This document shows positions 1 to 7,483 of a stretch of DNA of 64,000 nt, in pieces. The translations under genes were made by a program, and so were the position numbers. Each line of letters opens with the position of its first letter. Within the stretch, counting starts at the first letter, position 1. Source of the stretch: Roseibium aquae (lineage in GTDB: Bacteria > Pseudomonadota > Alphaproteobacteria > Rhizobiales > Stappiaceae). The notes under the pieces are model-generated. The model searched no databases. It worked only from the letters and a program-made list of their open reading frames with translations, and was not told the DNA's origin. The stretch lies in assembly GCF_008711285.1 (NCBI RefSeq), contig NZ_VXDC01000010.1, positions 62,001 to 126,000 of the forward strand, read 5' to 3'.

Positions 1-87
1 TTCGCCCGACTGCAAAAGCTGAGCTGTCGCCTCGTAGAAGTGGTCGAGGGTTTGCCGGGCACGCTGTTGCTTCGGCTGTTTTCTCAT
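1..87 (-). CDS. TetR-family regulator, N-terminal fragment cut by the window edge
   Basis: Only the first 29 codons are visible, read leftward from an ATG at 87. The peptide starts MRKQPKQQRARQTLDHFYEA and continues to a run ending LLQSGE. The pattern of basic residues followed by R-x-T-hydrophobic and AA..LL...G is the usual entry into the first helix of a TetR DNA-binding domain. The frame stays open for about 40 codons further upstream of the ATG without a canonical ATG, so the true start could lie upstream at a TTG or CTG. The assignment rests on this short pattern alone; the ligand-binding domain is outside the window. It is divergent from the small secreted-protein gene starting at 211. 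Confidence 0.4.
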   Translation of the reverse strand, partial: MRKQPKQQRARQTLDHFYEATAQLLQSGE

Positions 88-210
88 GATCTTCAATACT
101 TTGGCGGCGAGAGCCTTGAACAGGAAGCAAATCTGGAAAGCGAGTTGATCGCTCAGCCTCTGATCGTCAGTCTCAGAGTCTACTGTTTTTTTGGTCCGGA
201 GACAATTTCG

Positions 211-480
211 ATGAGACTACCCGTGATTTCCCTAGCCGTTCTGCTGCCCGCCGCCGCTTTCGCCGGACCGCCCGAGGCCGAGACCTGTGCAGCCAAACTC
301 ACGCCGGACGGCCAGAAGATCTATGCCGTCACGGCGCCGCGGGTGGCGCCGGGCGTGGACCTCAGAGAAGTCATGACCGCCGAGGTCAGAAAACTTGTCA
401 TGTCGGGTGAAATGAGCCGGGACACGGCAAAAAAGAACGCTCCGGCAGCCGGCAGCTGTTTGCAACACCTCAACCAGTGA
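211..480 (+). CDS. Small secreted protein of unknown function
   Basis: An 89-residue protein with a clear Sec signal peptide (residues 1 to about 19, ending AAAFAG) and a mature part of about 70 residues containing two cysteines (in ETCAAKL and GSCLQHL) that could form one disulfide. The upstream frame is open to position 40, but the ATG at 211 places the signal peptide at the N-terminus and is preferred. The stop at 480 is followed at once by the GGAGG ribosome site of the next gene, so the two are probably co-transcribed. I do not recognise the family. Confidence 0.65.
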   Translation: MRLPVISLAVLLPAAAFAGPPEAETCAAKLTPDGQKIYAVTAPRVAPGVDLREVMTAEVRKLVMSGEMSRDTAKKNAPAAGSCLQHLNQ

Positions 481-490
481 GGAGGCATTG

Positions 491-802
491 ATGGGACATC
501 CCTTTCGTTTAGGCCTTGTCCGCATTCTGGCCGGTTTCGGCATTCTTGGGGCATCCCTTGGCATCGTGCCCGCTCCGGCGGAGGCGACGGTGATCTACTG
601 CACCGGGGGACCCGGTGTGCCAAAAGGGTGTGTGGTGCGCCCGACGGCAACCGTGATCTACTGCACCCGGCCCGGCTTTCCGGCCGGTTGCGTGGTCAGA
701 CCGGCCGCGGGCCCGGTCGTGGTCGCACCGGGCGCCCCCGCGGCAACCAGCACGCCGACCAACCGCAATGGCGGCGTCAACCGGCTCGGCGTGCGCCGCT
801 GA
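491..802 (+). CDS. Small secreted protein with a tandem cysteine repeat
   Basis: A 103-residue protein. GGAGG at 481-485 sits five bases before the ATG at 491; an in-frame TTG at 488 is too close to be used. Residues 1-32 form a long signal peptide ending PAEA. The mature protein begins with two near-identical 21-22 residue units of the form ATVIYCT-x-PG-x-P-x-GCVVRP, each with two cysteines, followed by a Pro/Ala/Val-rich stretch and a basic Asn/Arg-rich tail (NRNGGVNRLGVRR). Each unit looks able to close a small disulfide loop. No known family recognised; probably exported and co-transcribed with the preceding gene. Confidence 0.65.
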   Translation: MGHPFRLGLVRILAGFGILGASLGIVPAPAEATVIYCTGGPGVPKGCVVRPTATVIYCTRPGFPAGCVVRPAAGPVVVAPGAPAATSTPTNRNGGVNRLGVRR

Positions 803-915
803 CGTGAACACAACGCACTCGGGCGTCCAGACCCAAGGCCGGCTTGGCGCCCGGATTCTGAAGTGCTGGCCGGCGGCTTCACCATCGCGGCGCTCCCGCC
901 CCTCACGGTCGAACG

Positions 916-2118
916 TTACCGCCCGCCGAGCGCATAATAAACGTTCCAGGACGGGCGGCCTGTCACCGGCATGCCGAACTTTTCTTCCGCAGCCCGGATC
1001 CCCGCGCGCGTCATCGGACCGACCTTGCCGTCCGGCTCCCCGACATTGAAGCCGTTCTGGTTCAGAAGCTTCTGCAGTTCGAAGCGCTGCGCGCGGGACA
1101 GTCCCGGATTGTCGGTCGGCCAGGGCGTTACGAAGGGCCCGCGGCCGGCGACAAGTTCCGACAGAAGTACGATGGCAAGCGCATAGGACGTGGAGGCATT
1201 GTAGGTCCGGATGGCGTGAAAGTTCCGCGTAACCAGAAAAGCCGGTCCATTAGCGCCGGCCGGCCGGATCAATCCGGCCTCCAGAGCGCCGGAAAGACGG
1301 GAGCCGTCGATCTTCGCAAGGCCCCGCCGGTTCCAGGTATCCAGGGACGCATAGTCACGGCGGCCTTCCGGGCCGGAATACCCGTCTGGCACCTTGACCT
1401 CCATGCCCCAAGGGCGCGTGTTCCGCCATCCGGCATCCTTCAGGAAATTAGCCGTGGACCCAAGCGCATCGGGGATCGAGTTGACCAGGTCCTTGCGGCC
1501 ATCCCCGTCGAAGTCGACCGCGAGTGCTGCATAGGTCGTTGGCATGAACTGGGTCTGGCCAAAGGCCCCGGCCCAGGACCCTTGGAATGCCTCAACAGGG
1601 ACATCCCCGCGCGATGCGATTTGGAGGGTCTTGATCAGTTCGCCGCGGAAATAGTTGGAACGCCGTCCCCCGGCGCACACAAGATTTGCCAGCGCATGGG
1701 GAGTGTAGAAATCGCCGCGGACCTGTCCGAAGTCGCTTTCGATTCCCCAGACAGCGAGCACCACATGTTTGTCGACGCCATATCTCTGTTCGACCGCGCT
1801 CAAGGTGCGTGCGTGTTGCCGCATCAATTGCCGTCCATCCTCGATGCGCTTGGGATCAACAAGAAAAGCCATGTAGTCCCAGATCGGTATCTGGTACTCG
1901 GGCTGGCTGGTCGAGAACCGGATCACCTTTTCGTCATACCTAGCCCCGTCGAGCATCCGGCTGGCGACGGATGGGTTCACGCCGGCCGAAACTGCCTCCT
2001 GCTTGAGCCGGGACACGCAGCTTTCGATGGCGAGGGCCGGGAGCGGCAGAAGGGCAATGCAAACGCTGACCCATGCCATCAGAACGGTCCGGTTCATCCC
2101 AAGTCCAACCATGCGCAT
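916..2118 (-). CDS. Lytic murein transglycosylase (MltB family) with peptidoglycan-binding domain
   Basis: A 400-residue periplasmic enzyme that cleaves the MurNAc-GlcNAc bond with 1,6-anhydro ring formation. After a signal peptide (ending LPALA), the SLT/MltB catalytic domain carries WGIESDFG, with the catalytic glutamate in the I-E-S motif, and the downstream FGQTQFMPTTY motif typical of this family. The last about 60 residues (SRAQRFELQKLLNQNGFN... VGPMTRAGIRA) are a PG_binding_1 domain. The longer open frame begins inside the terminator at 2289-2321, so a start there is unlikely; the ATG at 2118 follows a G-rich site, with 2121, 2112 and 2097 as alternatives. It is a housekeeping cell-wall gene unrelated to the adjacent phosphonate operon. 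Confidence 0.9.
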   Translation of the reverse strand: MRMVGLGMNRTVLMAWVSVCIALLPLPALAIESCVSRLKQEAVSAGVNPSVASRMLDGARYDEKVIRFSTSQPEYQIPIWDYMAFLVDPKRIEDGRQLMRQHARTLSAVEQRYGVDKHVVLAVWGIESDFGQVRGDFYTPHALANLVCAGGRRSNYFRGELIKTLQIASRGDVPVEAFQGSWAGAFGQTQFMPTTYAALAVDFDGDGRKDLVNSIPDALGSTANFLKDAGWRNTRPWGMEVKVPDGYSGPEGRRDYASLDTWNRRGLAKIDGSRLSGALEAGLIRPAGANGPAFLVTRNFHAIRTYNASTSYALAIVLLSELVAGRGPFVTPWPTDNPGLSRAQRFELQKLLNQNGFNVGEPDGKVGPMTRAGIRAAEEKFGMPVTGRPSWNVYYALGGR

Positions 2119-2288
2119 CATCAGCCCCCCAAAGACGAATCTCAAGTTCGAGACTTTGCCATCGTAGACCGGCTGAATTGCGGCAAAAAGGCCGCGCCCC
2201 CCGATATCAAACGGAAACGGAGCGTCCGCCTTGCCCGTTGACCAGATAGACAGATGGACCACGAAAACAGCCGACATTTTCCCTGAGA

Positions 2289-2321
2289 AAAAACCCCGGA
2301 GGCGCCGCCCCCGGGGTTTTT
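2289..2321 (-). terminator. Rho-independent terminator after the phn operon
   Basis: An 11-base inverted repeat, AAAAACCCCGG at 2289-2299 and CCGGGGTTTTT at 2311-2321, encloses an 11-base GC-rich loop. Read leftward it ends in a T-run, so it terminates transcription from phnE at 2346. The A/T symmetry means it could work in both directions. Confidence 0.85.
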
Positions 2322-2345
2322 GCAAGGCTTTTCAAAATGAACCGG

Positions 2346-3683
2346 TTACTTGCCTTCAATCAACTTGCGGCGCAGCCAGCTCGACAGTTGGTCCATCGCG
2401 ATCACGACCACGATGGTCATGATGATGATGTAGGTCGTGTTTTCCCAGTCCCTGGAGGTCTTCATCGTTTCGACCAGAACAAGGCCGATCCCCCCCGCGC
2501 CCAGTGCGCCGATCACGGTGGCCGAGCGGGTGTTCGATTCCAGGAAGTAGAGCACCTGGGAGACAAAGACCGGCAGGATCTGGGGAATGACGCCAAACCG
2601 GTAGCGCTGCAACTGGCTGGCCCCGGTTGCCCGGACCCCTTCCACCTGCTTGTTGTCGATGTTTTCCAGGGCCTCGGAAAACAGCTTGCCGAGGGAGCCT
2701 GTGTCGGTGAAGGCGATCGCCAATGCGCCGGTCAGCGGTCCAAGACCAAAGGCGCGGATGAAGATCAGCGACCAGATCAGCATGTCGATGCCGCGCAGGA
2801 AGTCGAACAGACGCCGGGTGGTGAACCGCAGGATCAGGGAGGGCGTGAAATTCTTGGCCGCCAGAAACGCCAGCGGCAAGCCGAAAGCAGCCGCTGTGAT
2901 CGTGCCGAGCACCGCCATCATGATGGTTTCGAACAGCGCGACGAAGACATGGCCATGCTGCCAATCCGGGTTCTCGAGAAACTCGTTCACGATGAACCAG
3001 AGATTGGAGGTCTGCGGATCCAGCCGATCCCCGCTCAACGCCAGGGCGTAAAGCTGGCCGATCGACATGCCATGGAGCTGCGAATTAAACGGAAACCAGA
3101 AATTCTCCCAGCCGCCGAAGTAGTTATGCACCTCGATCTTGGTTCGGGTCACCTGAACCCGCCGGTCGAGAGAGGGCCGCGCATCCAGCTTCCGCGGATC
3201 ATCGCGCAGCCATTCCGGCACCGGACCGGGTGGCAACTGCGTTTCAACGCCGTCGGCCACCGCCGTGGACACGATGGTGCCATAGCCGGGAACGGTGAAG
3301 CGCGCGGTTTGCCCGGCGATTTCGACCAGATAGCCCTGACCCAGATCGACTTCGATCCGCTCGCCATCAACCACCACCCAGTCGGGATAGTCATCGGGGG
3401 CGTAGGTCGCCGTGCGTTCCCCCTCGATCGCGACATCAACTTCGTCGCGGCGGAAATCCTTGACCACGTGAACCTTATAGGCGACCGAGTCCGTGGCCAG
3501 AATAACAGCCCGGTCGGGTTGGGCCCGCTCAAGAAGCTCCGGCACCCCAAAGGCGAACCACGTGTAAGTGAGATAAGCAATCACGGCCAGCGGTGCGGCA
3601 ATGGTGATCCATGCCCGGCGCTGAACACGCTCAAAGACGCGCTCGTGGTCGATGACGGGGGCATCAAGTGTGTCGATCGCCAT
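2346..3683 (-). CDS. phnE: Phosphonate ABC transporter permease, long PhnE type
   Basis: A 445-residue inner-membrane permease. There is one N-terminal helix (around residues 25-48), then a long insertion of about 170 residues that should sit in the periplasm, then the usual PhnE/BPD_transp_1 core with about five helices. The core contains the EAA-type coupling loop (ALENIDNKQVEGVRATGA) and the C-terminal GALGAGGIGLVLVE motif found in PhnE. It is the second of two permease genes and starts 12 bases after the first (ends at 3696), so they probably form a heterodimeric channel with PhnC. The long soluble insertion separates it from the 282-residue partner. Confidence 0.92.
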   Translation of the reverse strand: MAIDTLDAPVIDHERVFERVQRRAWITIAAPLAVIAYLTYTWFAFGVPELLERAQPDRAVILATDSVAYKVHVVKDFRRDEVDVAIEGERTATYAPDDYPDWVVVDGERIEVDLGQGYLVEIAGQTARFTVPGYGTIVSTAVADGVETQLPPGPVPEWLRDDPRKLDARPSLDRRVQVTRTKIEVHNYFGGWENFWFPFNSQLHGMSIGQLYALALSGDRLDPQTSNLWFIVNEFLENPDWQHGHVFVALFETIMMAVLGTITAAAFGLPLAFLAAKNFTPSLILRFTTRRLFDFLRGIDMLIWSLIFIRAFGLGPLTGALAIAFTDTGSLGKLFSEALENIDNKQVEGVRATGASQLQRYRFGVIPQILPVFVSQVLYFLESNTRSATVIGALGAGGIGLVLVETMKTSRDWENTTYIIIMTIVVVIAMDQLSSWLRRKLIEGK

Positions 3684-3695
3684 GTCGGAAGCTCC

Positions 3696-4544
3696 TCAAT
3701 GCGCCCGGTCGGATCCGACCAGCTTGCCCCGCAGATAGGACGAGACTTGATCGATGATCATGATGGTTATGAACAAGAGGACGAAAATAGCGGCGGTTTC
3801 ATCGCCCGCGCCCTGCCCCCAGCCGATGGTCCTGCGCAATTCCTGACCGATGCCGCCGGCCCCAACGAACCCCAGAATGGCCGAGGCACGCACGTTGATC
3901 TCAAGCCGGAGCAGGAAATAACTCAGATAATTGGGAGCGACCTGCGGCATCACCCCGTAGCGGATCCGCTGCAACCAGTTGGCACCGCACGCGCTCAAAC
4001 CCTCGATGGGCTTGCGATCAATGTTCTCGTTGACTTCCGAGAACAGCTTGCCGAGCGCCCCGGCGGTGTGAAGCGCCACCGCGATCATGGCCGGCACCGG
4101 GCTCGACCCGAGAATGAAGATGAGAAACAGCGCGATGATCAGTTCGGGAAAGGCCCTCGTGATATCCATCAGGCGCCGGGTGACCGGGATCAGAGGCCCC
4201 CAGCTGTCGACATTGCGCGACGAGGCCATGGCCAGGACAACGGCCAGCGCGCCGCCGATCAGTGTCGCCACCGCGGCGATGTTCAAGGTTTCCAGCATGG
4301 CGGGAAGGAACCCGGCCATGATGCCGAAAAACGCCGGCCCGGACTGCCACGCCTCGACGACGATTTCACTGGGATAATCGAAAAACTGGGAAAGTCCCTG
4401 GAAGAAGCCGCCGGAATTCATTGAGTTGGATTTCGAATATCCCGAAACCACGACACCAATGACGAGCAGCACGCCGATCAGCGAATAGAGCTGACGGCGC
4501 TTGCGCAAGGACATGATCTCTTGCTCGAGGGCAGCAACGGCCAT
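3696..4544 (-). CDS. phnE: Phosphonate ABC transporter permease, short PhnE type
   Basis: A 282-residue permease with an N-terminal helix followed by the BPD_transp_1 core. The coupling loop NENIDRKPIEGLSACGA and the GFVGAGGIGQELRR segment match PhnE proteins and parallel those of the adjacent phnE. It lies between phnD and the long phnE on the leftward strand. A hairpin with a T-run at 4577-4604 separates it from phnD, so the permeases are likely made in smaller amounts than the binding protein. Confidence 0.93.
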   Translation of the reverse strand: MAVAALEQEIMSLRKRRQLYSLIGVLLVIGVVVSGYSKSNSMNSGGFFQGLSQFFDYPSEIVVEAWQSGPAFFGIMAGFLPAMLETLNIAAVATLIGGALAVVLAMASSRNVDSWGPLIPVTRRLMDITRAFPELIIALFLIFILGSSPVPAMIAVALHTAGALGKLFSEVNENIDRKPIEGLSACGANWLQRIRYGVMPQVAPNYLSYFLLRLEINVRASAILGFVGAGGIGQELRRTIGWGQGAGDETAAIFVLLFITIMIIDQVSSYLRGKLVGSDRAH

Positions 4545-4576
4545 GAAAACAACCTTTAAGGATTTGCCGAGGCATC

Positions 4577-4604
4577 AAAAACGCGGGCCGGTCGCCCGGC
4601 CCGC
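4577..4604 (-). terminator. Intra-operon hairpin/attenuator between phnD and phnE
   Basis: Perfect 9-bp stem GCGGGCCGG (4583-4591) with CCGGCCCGC (4596-4604) around a four-base loop. On the leftward transcript it is followed by UUUUU (complement of 4577-4581). It sits 80-odd bases from the phnD stop and ahead of phnE, a place where partial termination would favour binding-protein mRNA over permease mRNA. Confidence 0.7.
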
Positions 4605-4624
4605 GCCTATTTCAACACTTAAGC

Positions 4625-5539
4625 TCAGTTCTTGGCTTTACGTGCCGCGATGATGCTCTCGTATTCGCTGTGGTTGATCGGCGCCAGACCGAGCACTTCG
4701 CCAGCCATGAAGCTGTAGGCGCATTCCTTGTCCATGAAGCCGAGCGAAGCCAGCATGGCGGTCATGTCGAGCTTCACGCGCTCCGGCAGGGTCTTGGACA
4801 GAACAATCGGGCCTTCCGGGATCACCGGGGACTTCCAGATTTCGACCAGCTCGGTCATGTCGACCAGACCGGCATCGGAGGCCTTGCGCAGGGCACCGGA
4901 ATTGTAGCCGTCTTCCCAGGCGCCCAGACCATCGGCCCAGGTCACGCCGGCGTCGATGTCGCCATTGGCGACAGCGATGATCGTTTGCTCGTGACCGCCG
5001 GTGAACACCACGTCGCCGAAATACTCACCCGGTGTCATGGAATAGCCGAGTTTCGGGATTTCGATGGACGGGATCAGGTAGCCGGACGTGGAATTGGGGT
5101 CGCCGAAGCCGAAAACCTTGCCTTTCATGTCTTCCAGCGAGTTGATTTCGCGGTCAACGCGGGCAAAACCGATCGAGTGGTAGCCGTAGCTGCCATCGAC
5201 ATTGATCTTGACCAGAACCGGCTCAACAGCGTCCGGGTTGGTCATGTAGACCTTGGCATAGGCCGAAGCGCCGAGCCAGGCCATGTCCAGGTTGCCGCCG
5301 AGCAGACCTTCGATCACGCCGTTATAGTCGGCCGGGGCGAAAAGCTTGGTCGGAACGCCGAGGAGCTTTTCCGTCTTTTCGCGCAGGCACTCGTTGGAGC
5401 GCAGACGGTCGGAGGCATTTTCGCCGCCCAGAATGCCGATCCGGAATTCGGTGATGTCTTGCGCCTGGACGCCGGATGCGGCACCGAGAGCGATCATGCT
5501 AACGGCTGTCAGCGCAGCCAGCTTGGATACAACGTTCAT
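4625..5539 (-). CDS. phnD: Phosphonate-binding periplasmic protein
   Basis: A 304-residue periplasmic solute-binding protein that delivers phosphonates, phosphite or related P compounds to the PhnC-PhnE transporter. The ATG at 5539, preceded by GGGAGTG, gives a clean Sec signal peptide ending SGVQAQ; the longer open frame upstream is not needed. Family markers are the FRIGILGGENASDRLR start, the DMAWLGASAYAKVY pocket segment and the GDPNSTSGYLIPS motif that cradles the phosphonate oxygens in PhnD-like proteins. It lies between phnC and the two phnE genes. Confidence 0.93.
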   Translation of the reverse strand: MNVVSKLAALTAVSMIALGAASGVQAQDITEFRIGILGGENASDRLRSNECLREKTEKLLGVPTKLFAPADYNGVIEGLLGGNLDMAWLGASAYAKVYMTNPDAVEPVLVKINVDGSYGYHSIGFARVDREINSLEDMKGKVFGFGDPNSTSGYLIPSIEIPKLGYSMTPGEYFGDVVFTGGHEQTIIAVANGDIDAGVTWADGLGAWEDGYNSGALRKASDAGLVDMTELVEIWKSPVIPEGPIVLSKTLPERVKLDMTAMLASLGFMDKECAYSFMAGEVLGLAPINHSEYESIIAARKAKN

Positions 5540-5596
5540 TGGGACACTCCCCATGTGTTCACTAGGATGGACAGAGCTAAAGAGCGGCACCGGCGA

Positions 5597-6427
5597 TCAG
5601 CCGGATACCGCGGCCGCTGGTGCCATCACACCGGCGGGATTCGTTTGGCCATTGCCTTCGATGGACGTCGAGGTCGCGGCTTCGTTGAAACTTTCGTCAG
5701 CGCCATAGATCTCGCGCGCGACGTCCGTCGAAAGCTCGGAGGGCGGACCATCGAACACGATCAGTCCGTCGCGCATGCCGATGACGCGGTCGCAATAGGT
5801 GCGCGCGGTGTCGAGCGTATGAAGGTTGCAAAGCACGATCTTGTTGTCGCGCTCGTGAATTTCCCGAAGCGAATCCATCACGATTTTGGCGTTCATCGGA
5901 TCGAGCGAGGCGATCGGCTCATCGGCCAGGATCATGTGCGGGTCTTGCATCAGCGCCCGGGCGATGGCGACGCGCTGCTGCTGACCGCCTGACAATTCCT
6001 CCGCCCGCTTGGTCGCTTCTTGCGCAATTCCGAGACGGTCGAGCGCTGAAAGCGCGGCCGCGACATCGTCCTTGCTGAAAATGTTGAAGAGGCTCTTCAA
6101 CGTGCCGTGCCCGTTCAGGCGGCCGAGCATCACATTGGTGACGACATCCAGCCTGGGGACAAGATTGAACTGCTGGAAGACCATCGCGCAGTCGCGCTGC
6201 CACCGGCGCTTGGTCGCCCCCTTCAGCGCCAGGATATCCTCACCCTTGAAGATGATCCGGCCGGAGGTTGCGGGCGTGAGACGGTTGATCATCCGCAAAA
6301 GCGTGGATTTGCCAGCCCCCGAGCGTCCGATCACGCCAACCATCTGCGGCTGCTCGACCGTGAAACTCACTTTGTTAACGGCTGTACGCGCGCCAAAAGT
6401 TTTTGTGACCTTGTCAAATTGAATCAC
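5597..6427 (-). CDS. phnC: Phosphonate ABC transporter ATP-binding protein
   Basis: A 276-residue ATPase that powers the PhnD-PhnE importer. It has Walker [10 protein letters not shown] (about residues 34-42), Q-loop MVFQQFNL, signature LSGGQQQRV, Walker B MILADEP and H-loop in LCNLHTL. The C-terminal about 35 residues (after YGADES) are low complexity and not part of the core. It is the first gene of the operon; tandem Pho boxes lie 54-104 bases upstream, which supports control by PhoB during phosphate starvation. No C-P lyase or phosphonatase genes follow, so the imported compound must be processed elsewhere. Confidence 0.93.
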   Translation of the reverse strand: MIQFDKVTKTFGARTAVNKVSFTVEQPQMVGVIGRSGAGKSTLLRMINRLTPATSGRIIFKGEDILALKGATKRRWQRDCAMVFQQFNLVPRLDVVTNVMLGRLNGHGTLKSLFNIFSKDDVAAALSALDRLGIAQEATKRAEELSGGQQQRVAIARALMQDPHMILADEPIASLDPMNAKIVMDSLREIHERDNKIVLCNLHTLDTARTYCDRVIGMRDGLIVFDGPPSELSTDVAREIYGADESFNEAATSTSIEGNGQTNPAGVMAPAAAVSG

Positions 6428-6480
6428 AAGCCGACCCTGTCAGTTGTTGTGCTTAGTTGGCCGACAGGAGCCACGGATTT

Positions 6481-6498
6481 GTTACAGGTGCATGACAA
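6481..6498 (-). promoter_or_regulatory. Pho box (proximal) upstream of phnC
   Basis: On the leftward strand the 18 bases read TTGTCATGCACCTGTAAC. The two 7-base half-sites (T/C)TGTCAT and CTGTAAC are 11 bp apart, as in the PhoB box consensus CTGTCATnnnnCTGTCAT. It lies 54 bases before the phnC start. Confidence 0.75.
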
Positions 6499-6513
6499 GC
6501 GGCCGGAAAGCTT

Positions 6514-6531
6514 TTGACAGTTTGATGACTA
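6514..6531 (-). promoter_or_regulatory. Pho box (distal) upstream of phnC
   Basis: Leftward reading TAGTCATCAAACTGTCAA has half-sites AGTCAT and TGTCAA spaced 11 bp apart. It is exactly 33 bp (three helical turns) from the proximal box, so two PhoB dimers could bind on the same DNA face. An AT-rich stretch follows at 6530-6600. Confidence 0.7.
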
Positions 6532-6756
6532 ATTGATATCAAAACAAATAAATATATGAATTTATTAGATTTATTGTTTTGCCAGCTAATCTATAAATCA
6601 ACTCATCCAATTTCAATTGTGTGGCGCGCAAAAACGGATGGCCCAACGCGCAGGAACGGATGGCACCGGTTCAAACCGTATTTGAAGGATGGTTAAAACC
6701 GATCCGGCCTCTCAACTTCTTCAAAGCCGCGGGATATAGAACCAATTAAATGCGAC

Positions 6757-6800
6757 GTGCTCTAAAACTGCGGACAAAGTTTGAGGACGGATCGAAATCA
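6757..6800 (-). pseudogene. Remnant of an AraC-type helix-turn-helix coding sequence
   Basis: Read leftward, this stretch gives FDPSSNFVRSFRAR, which matches the second helix of AraC DNA-binding domains (compare FESSSNFARSFKRW in the intact regulator at 13696-14760). At the DNA level TAAAACTGCGGACAAAGTT is almost identical to the corresponding bases near 13770. The frame stops shortly after and does not extend upstream into a usable domain, so it is a fragment of a former gene. Confidence 0.45.
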
Positions 6801-6850
6801 AAAACAGAACTGGCTCAAAGCCTTATATTCAAAGGCCCGAAACGCGGGAT

Positions 6851-7018
6851 CCCAGTTCCCACCACAGGACGGATAAAACCCTGACCTCCGGTGATTTCGC
6901 CACGAAAACCCGCCAGGAACTGGCCCCAGGGAACGAGTGACCTGCCCCCCCAGCCCTGTTCCCCGGCTTGAAGCCGCATAAGGGCTGTCTTGAAAGCGCT
7001 TTTCGTCTGGCCAGGCGG
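6851..7018. repeat. Structured intergenic repeat, copy A (possible small RNA)
   Basis: About 170 bases share a colinear pattern with 15161-15330. The 3' part (6953-7014) is nearly identical, including AAGCCGCATAAGGGCTGTCT and the following TTGAAAGCGCTTTT. Both copies contain the palindrome CGGCTT-x-AAGCCG and a distant complementary pair, GTTCCC (6855-6860) with GGGAAC (6929-6934). Outside these parts the sequence differs, which suggests conserved folding more than coding. The rest of the 6532-7019 gap shows only the AraC remnant and AT-rich DNA. Confidence 0.55.
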
Positions 7019-7019
7019 A

Positions 7020-7430
7020 TCAGGTCGGGGCTTCGCTTTTCCGGCCGCGCGCGAGAACGATGAGCAACAGCGCCGCCACTGCCAGCACAATTTCAGCGGG
7101 AAGATACAAAAGCAGCAATGGCCCGGGCCAACCGTCAAGTATGAGGCTCAGCACCCGGCCTAAGGCAATGCCAGTCACAAAAACGAACACGGTCCATAGG
7201 GCCGCGGTCCGCAGGCTGGGCCACAGGACGCCCGCCAGCCAGAAGCATATCATGCCAAGATAGAGGCCCATGACAGCCCTGAAAACATGCCGCGTGGCAA
7301 GGTCAGGATCGCTGATACCGTAGAGCCAGGGCAGACTTTTCCCGGGAACCGCGCCATAGGTCAAGGCAATCGGCACAAGGCCGATGCCCATGGCCATAAG
7401 GAATATTCTCTGCGCCTGATCAATCGACAT
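7020..7430 (-). CDS. DUF4345-like four-helix membrane protein
   Basis: A 136-residue protein with four predicted transmembrane helices (around residues 8-30, 45-65, 70-92 and 100-126) and a short polar C-terminus. The ATG at 7430 follows AAGGA at a good distance; an upstream in-frame GTG at 7457 is less likely. The arrangement, including G-x-x-L-P-W-L-Y-G near the first loop, is typical of DUF4345 proteins, whose function is unknown. It is the last gene of the leftward sulfatase cluster. Confidence 0.7.
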   Translation of the reverse strand: MSIDQAQRIFLMAMGIGLVPIALTYGAVPGKSLPWLYGISDPDLATRHVFRAVMGLYLGMICFWLAGVLWPSLRTAALWTVFVFVTGIALGRVLSLILDGWPGPLLLLYLPAEIVLAVAALLLIVLARGRKSEAPT

Positions 7431-7483
7431 CAGCCTAGTCCTTTTCCCTGGTTTCACACGCGGGTATTTGCCGAACGGTGAAG

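Noticed and set aside
1216..2241. Long + strand frame opposite the lytic transglycosylase
   Set aside because: The leftward frame has clear MltB motifs; the rightward one has no recognisable features.
2337..4424. Very long open frame (about 695 codons) on the + strand
   Set aside because: It runs antisense to the two phnE genes; composition is Asp/His/Gln/Arg-rich with no domain, a GC-bias shadow.
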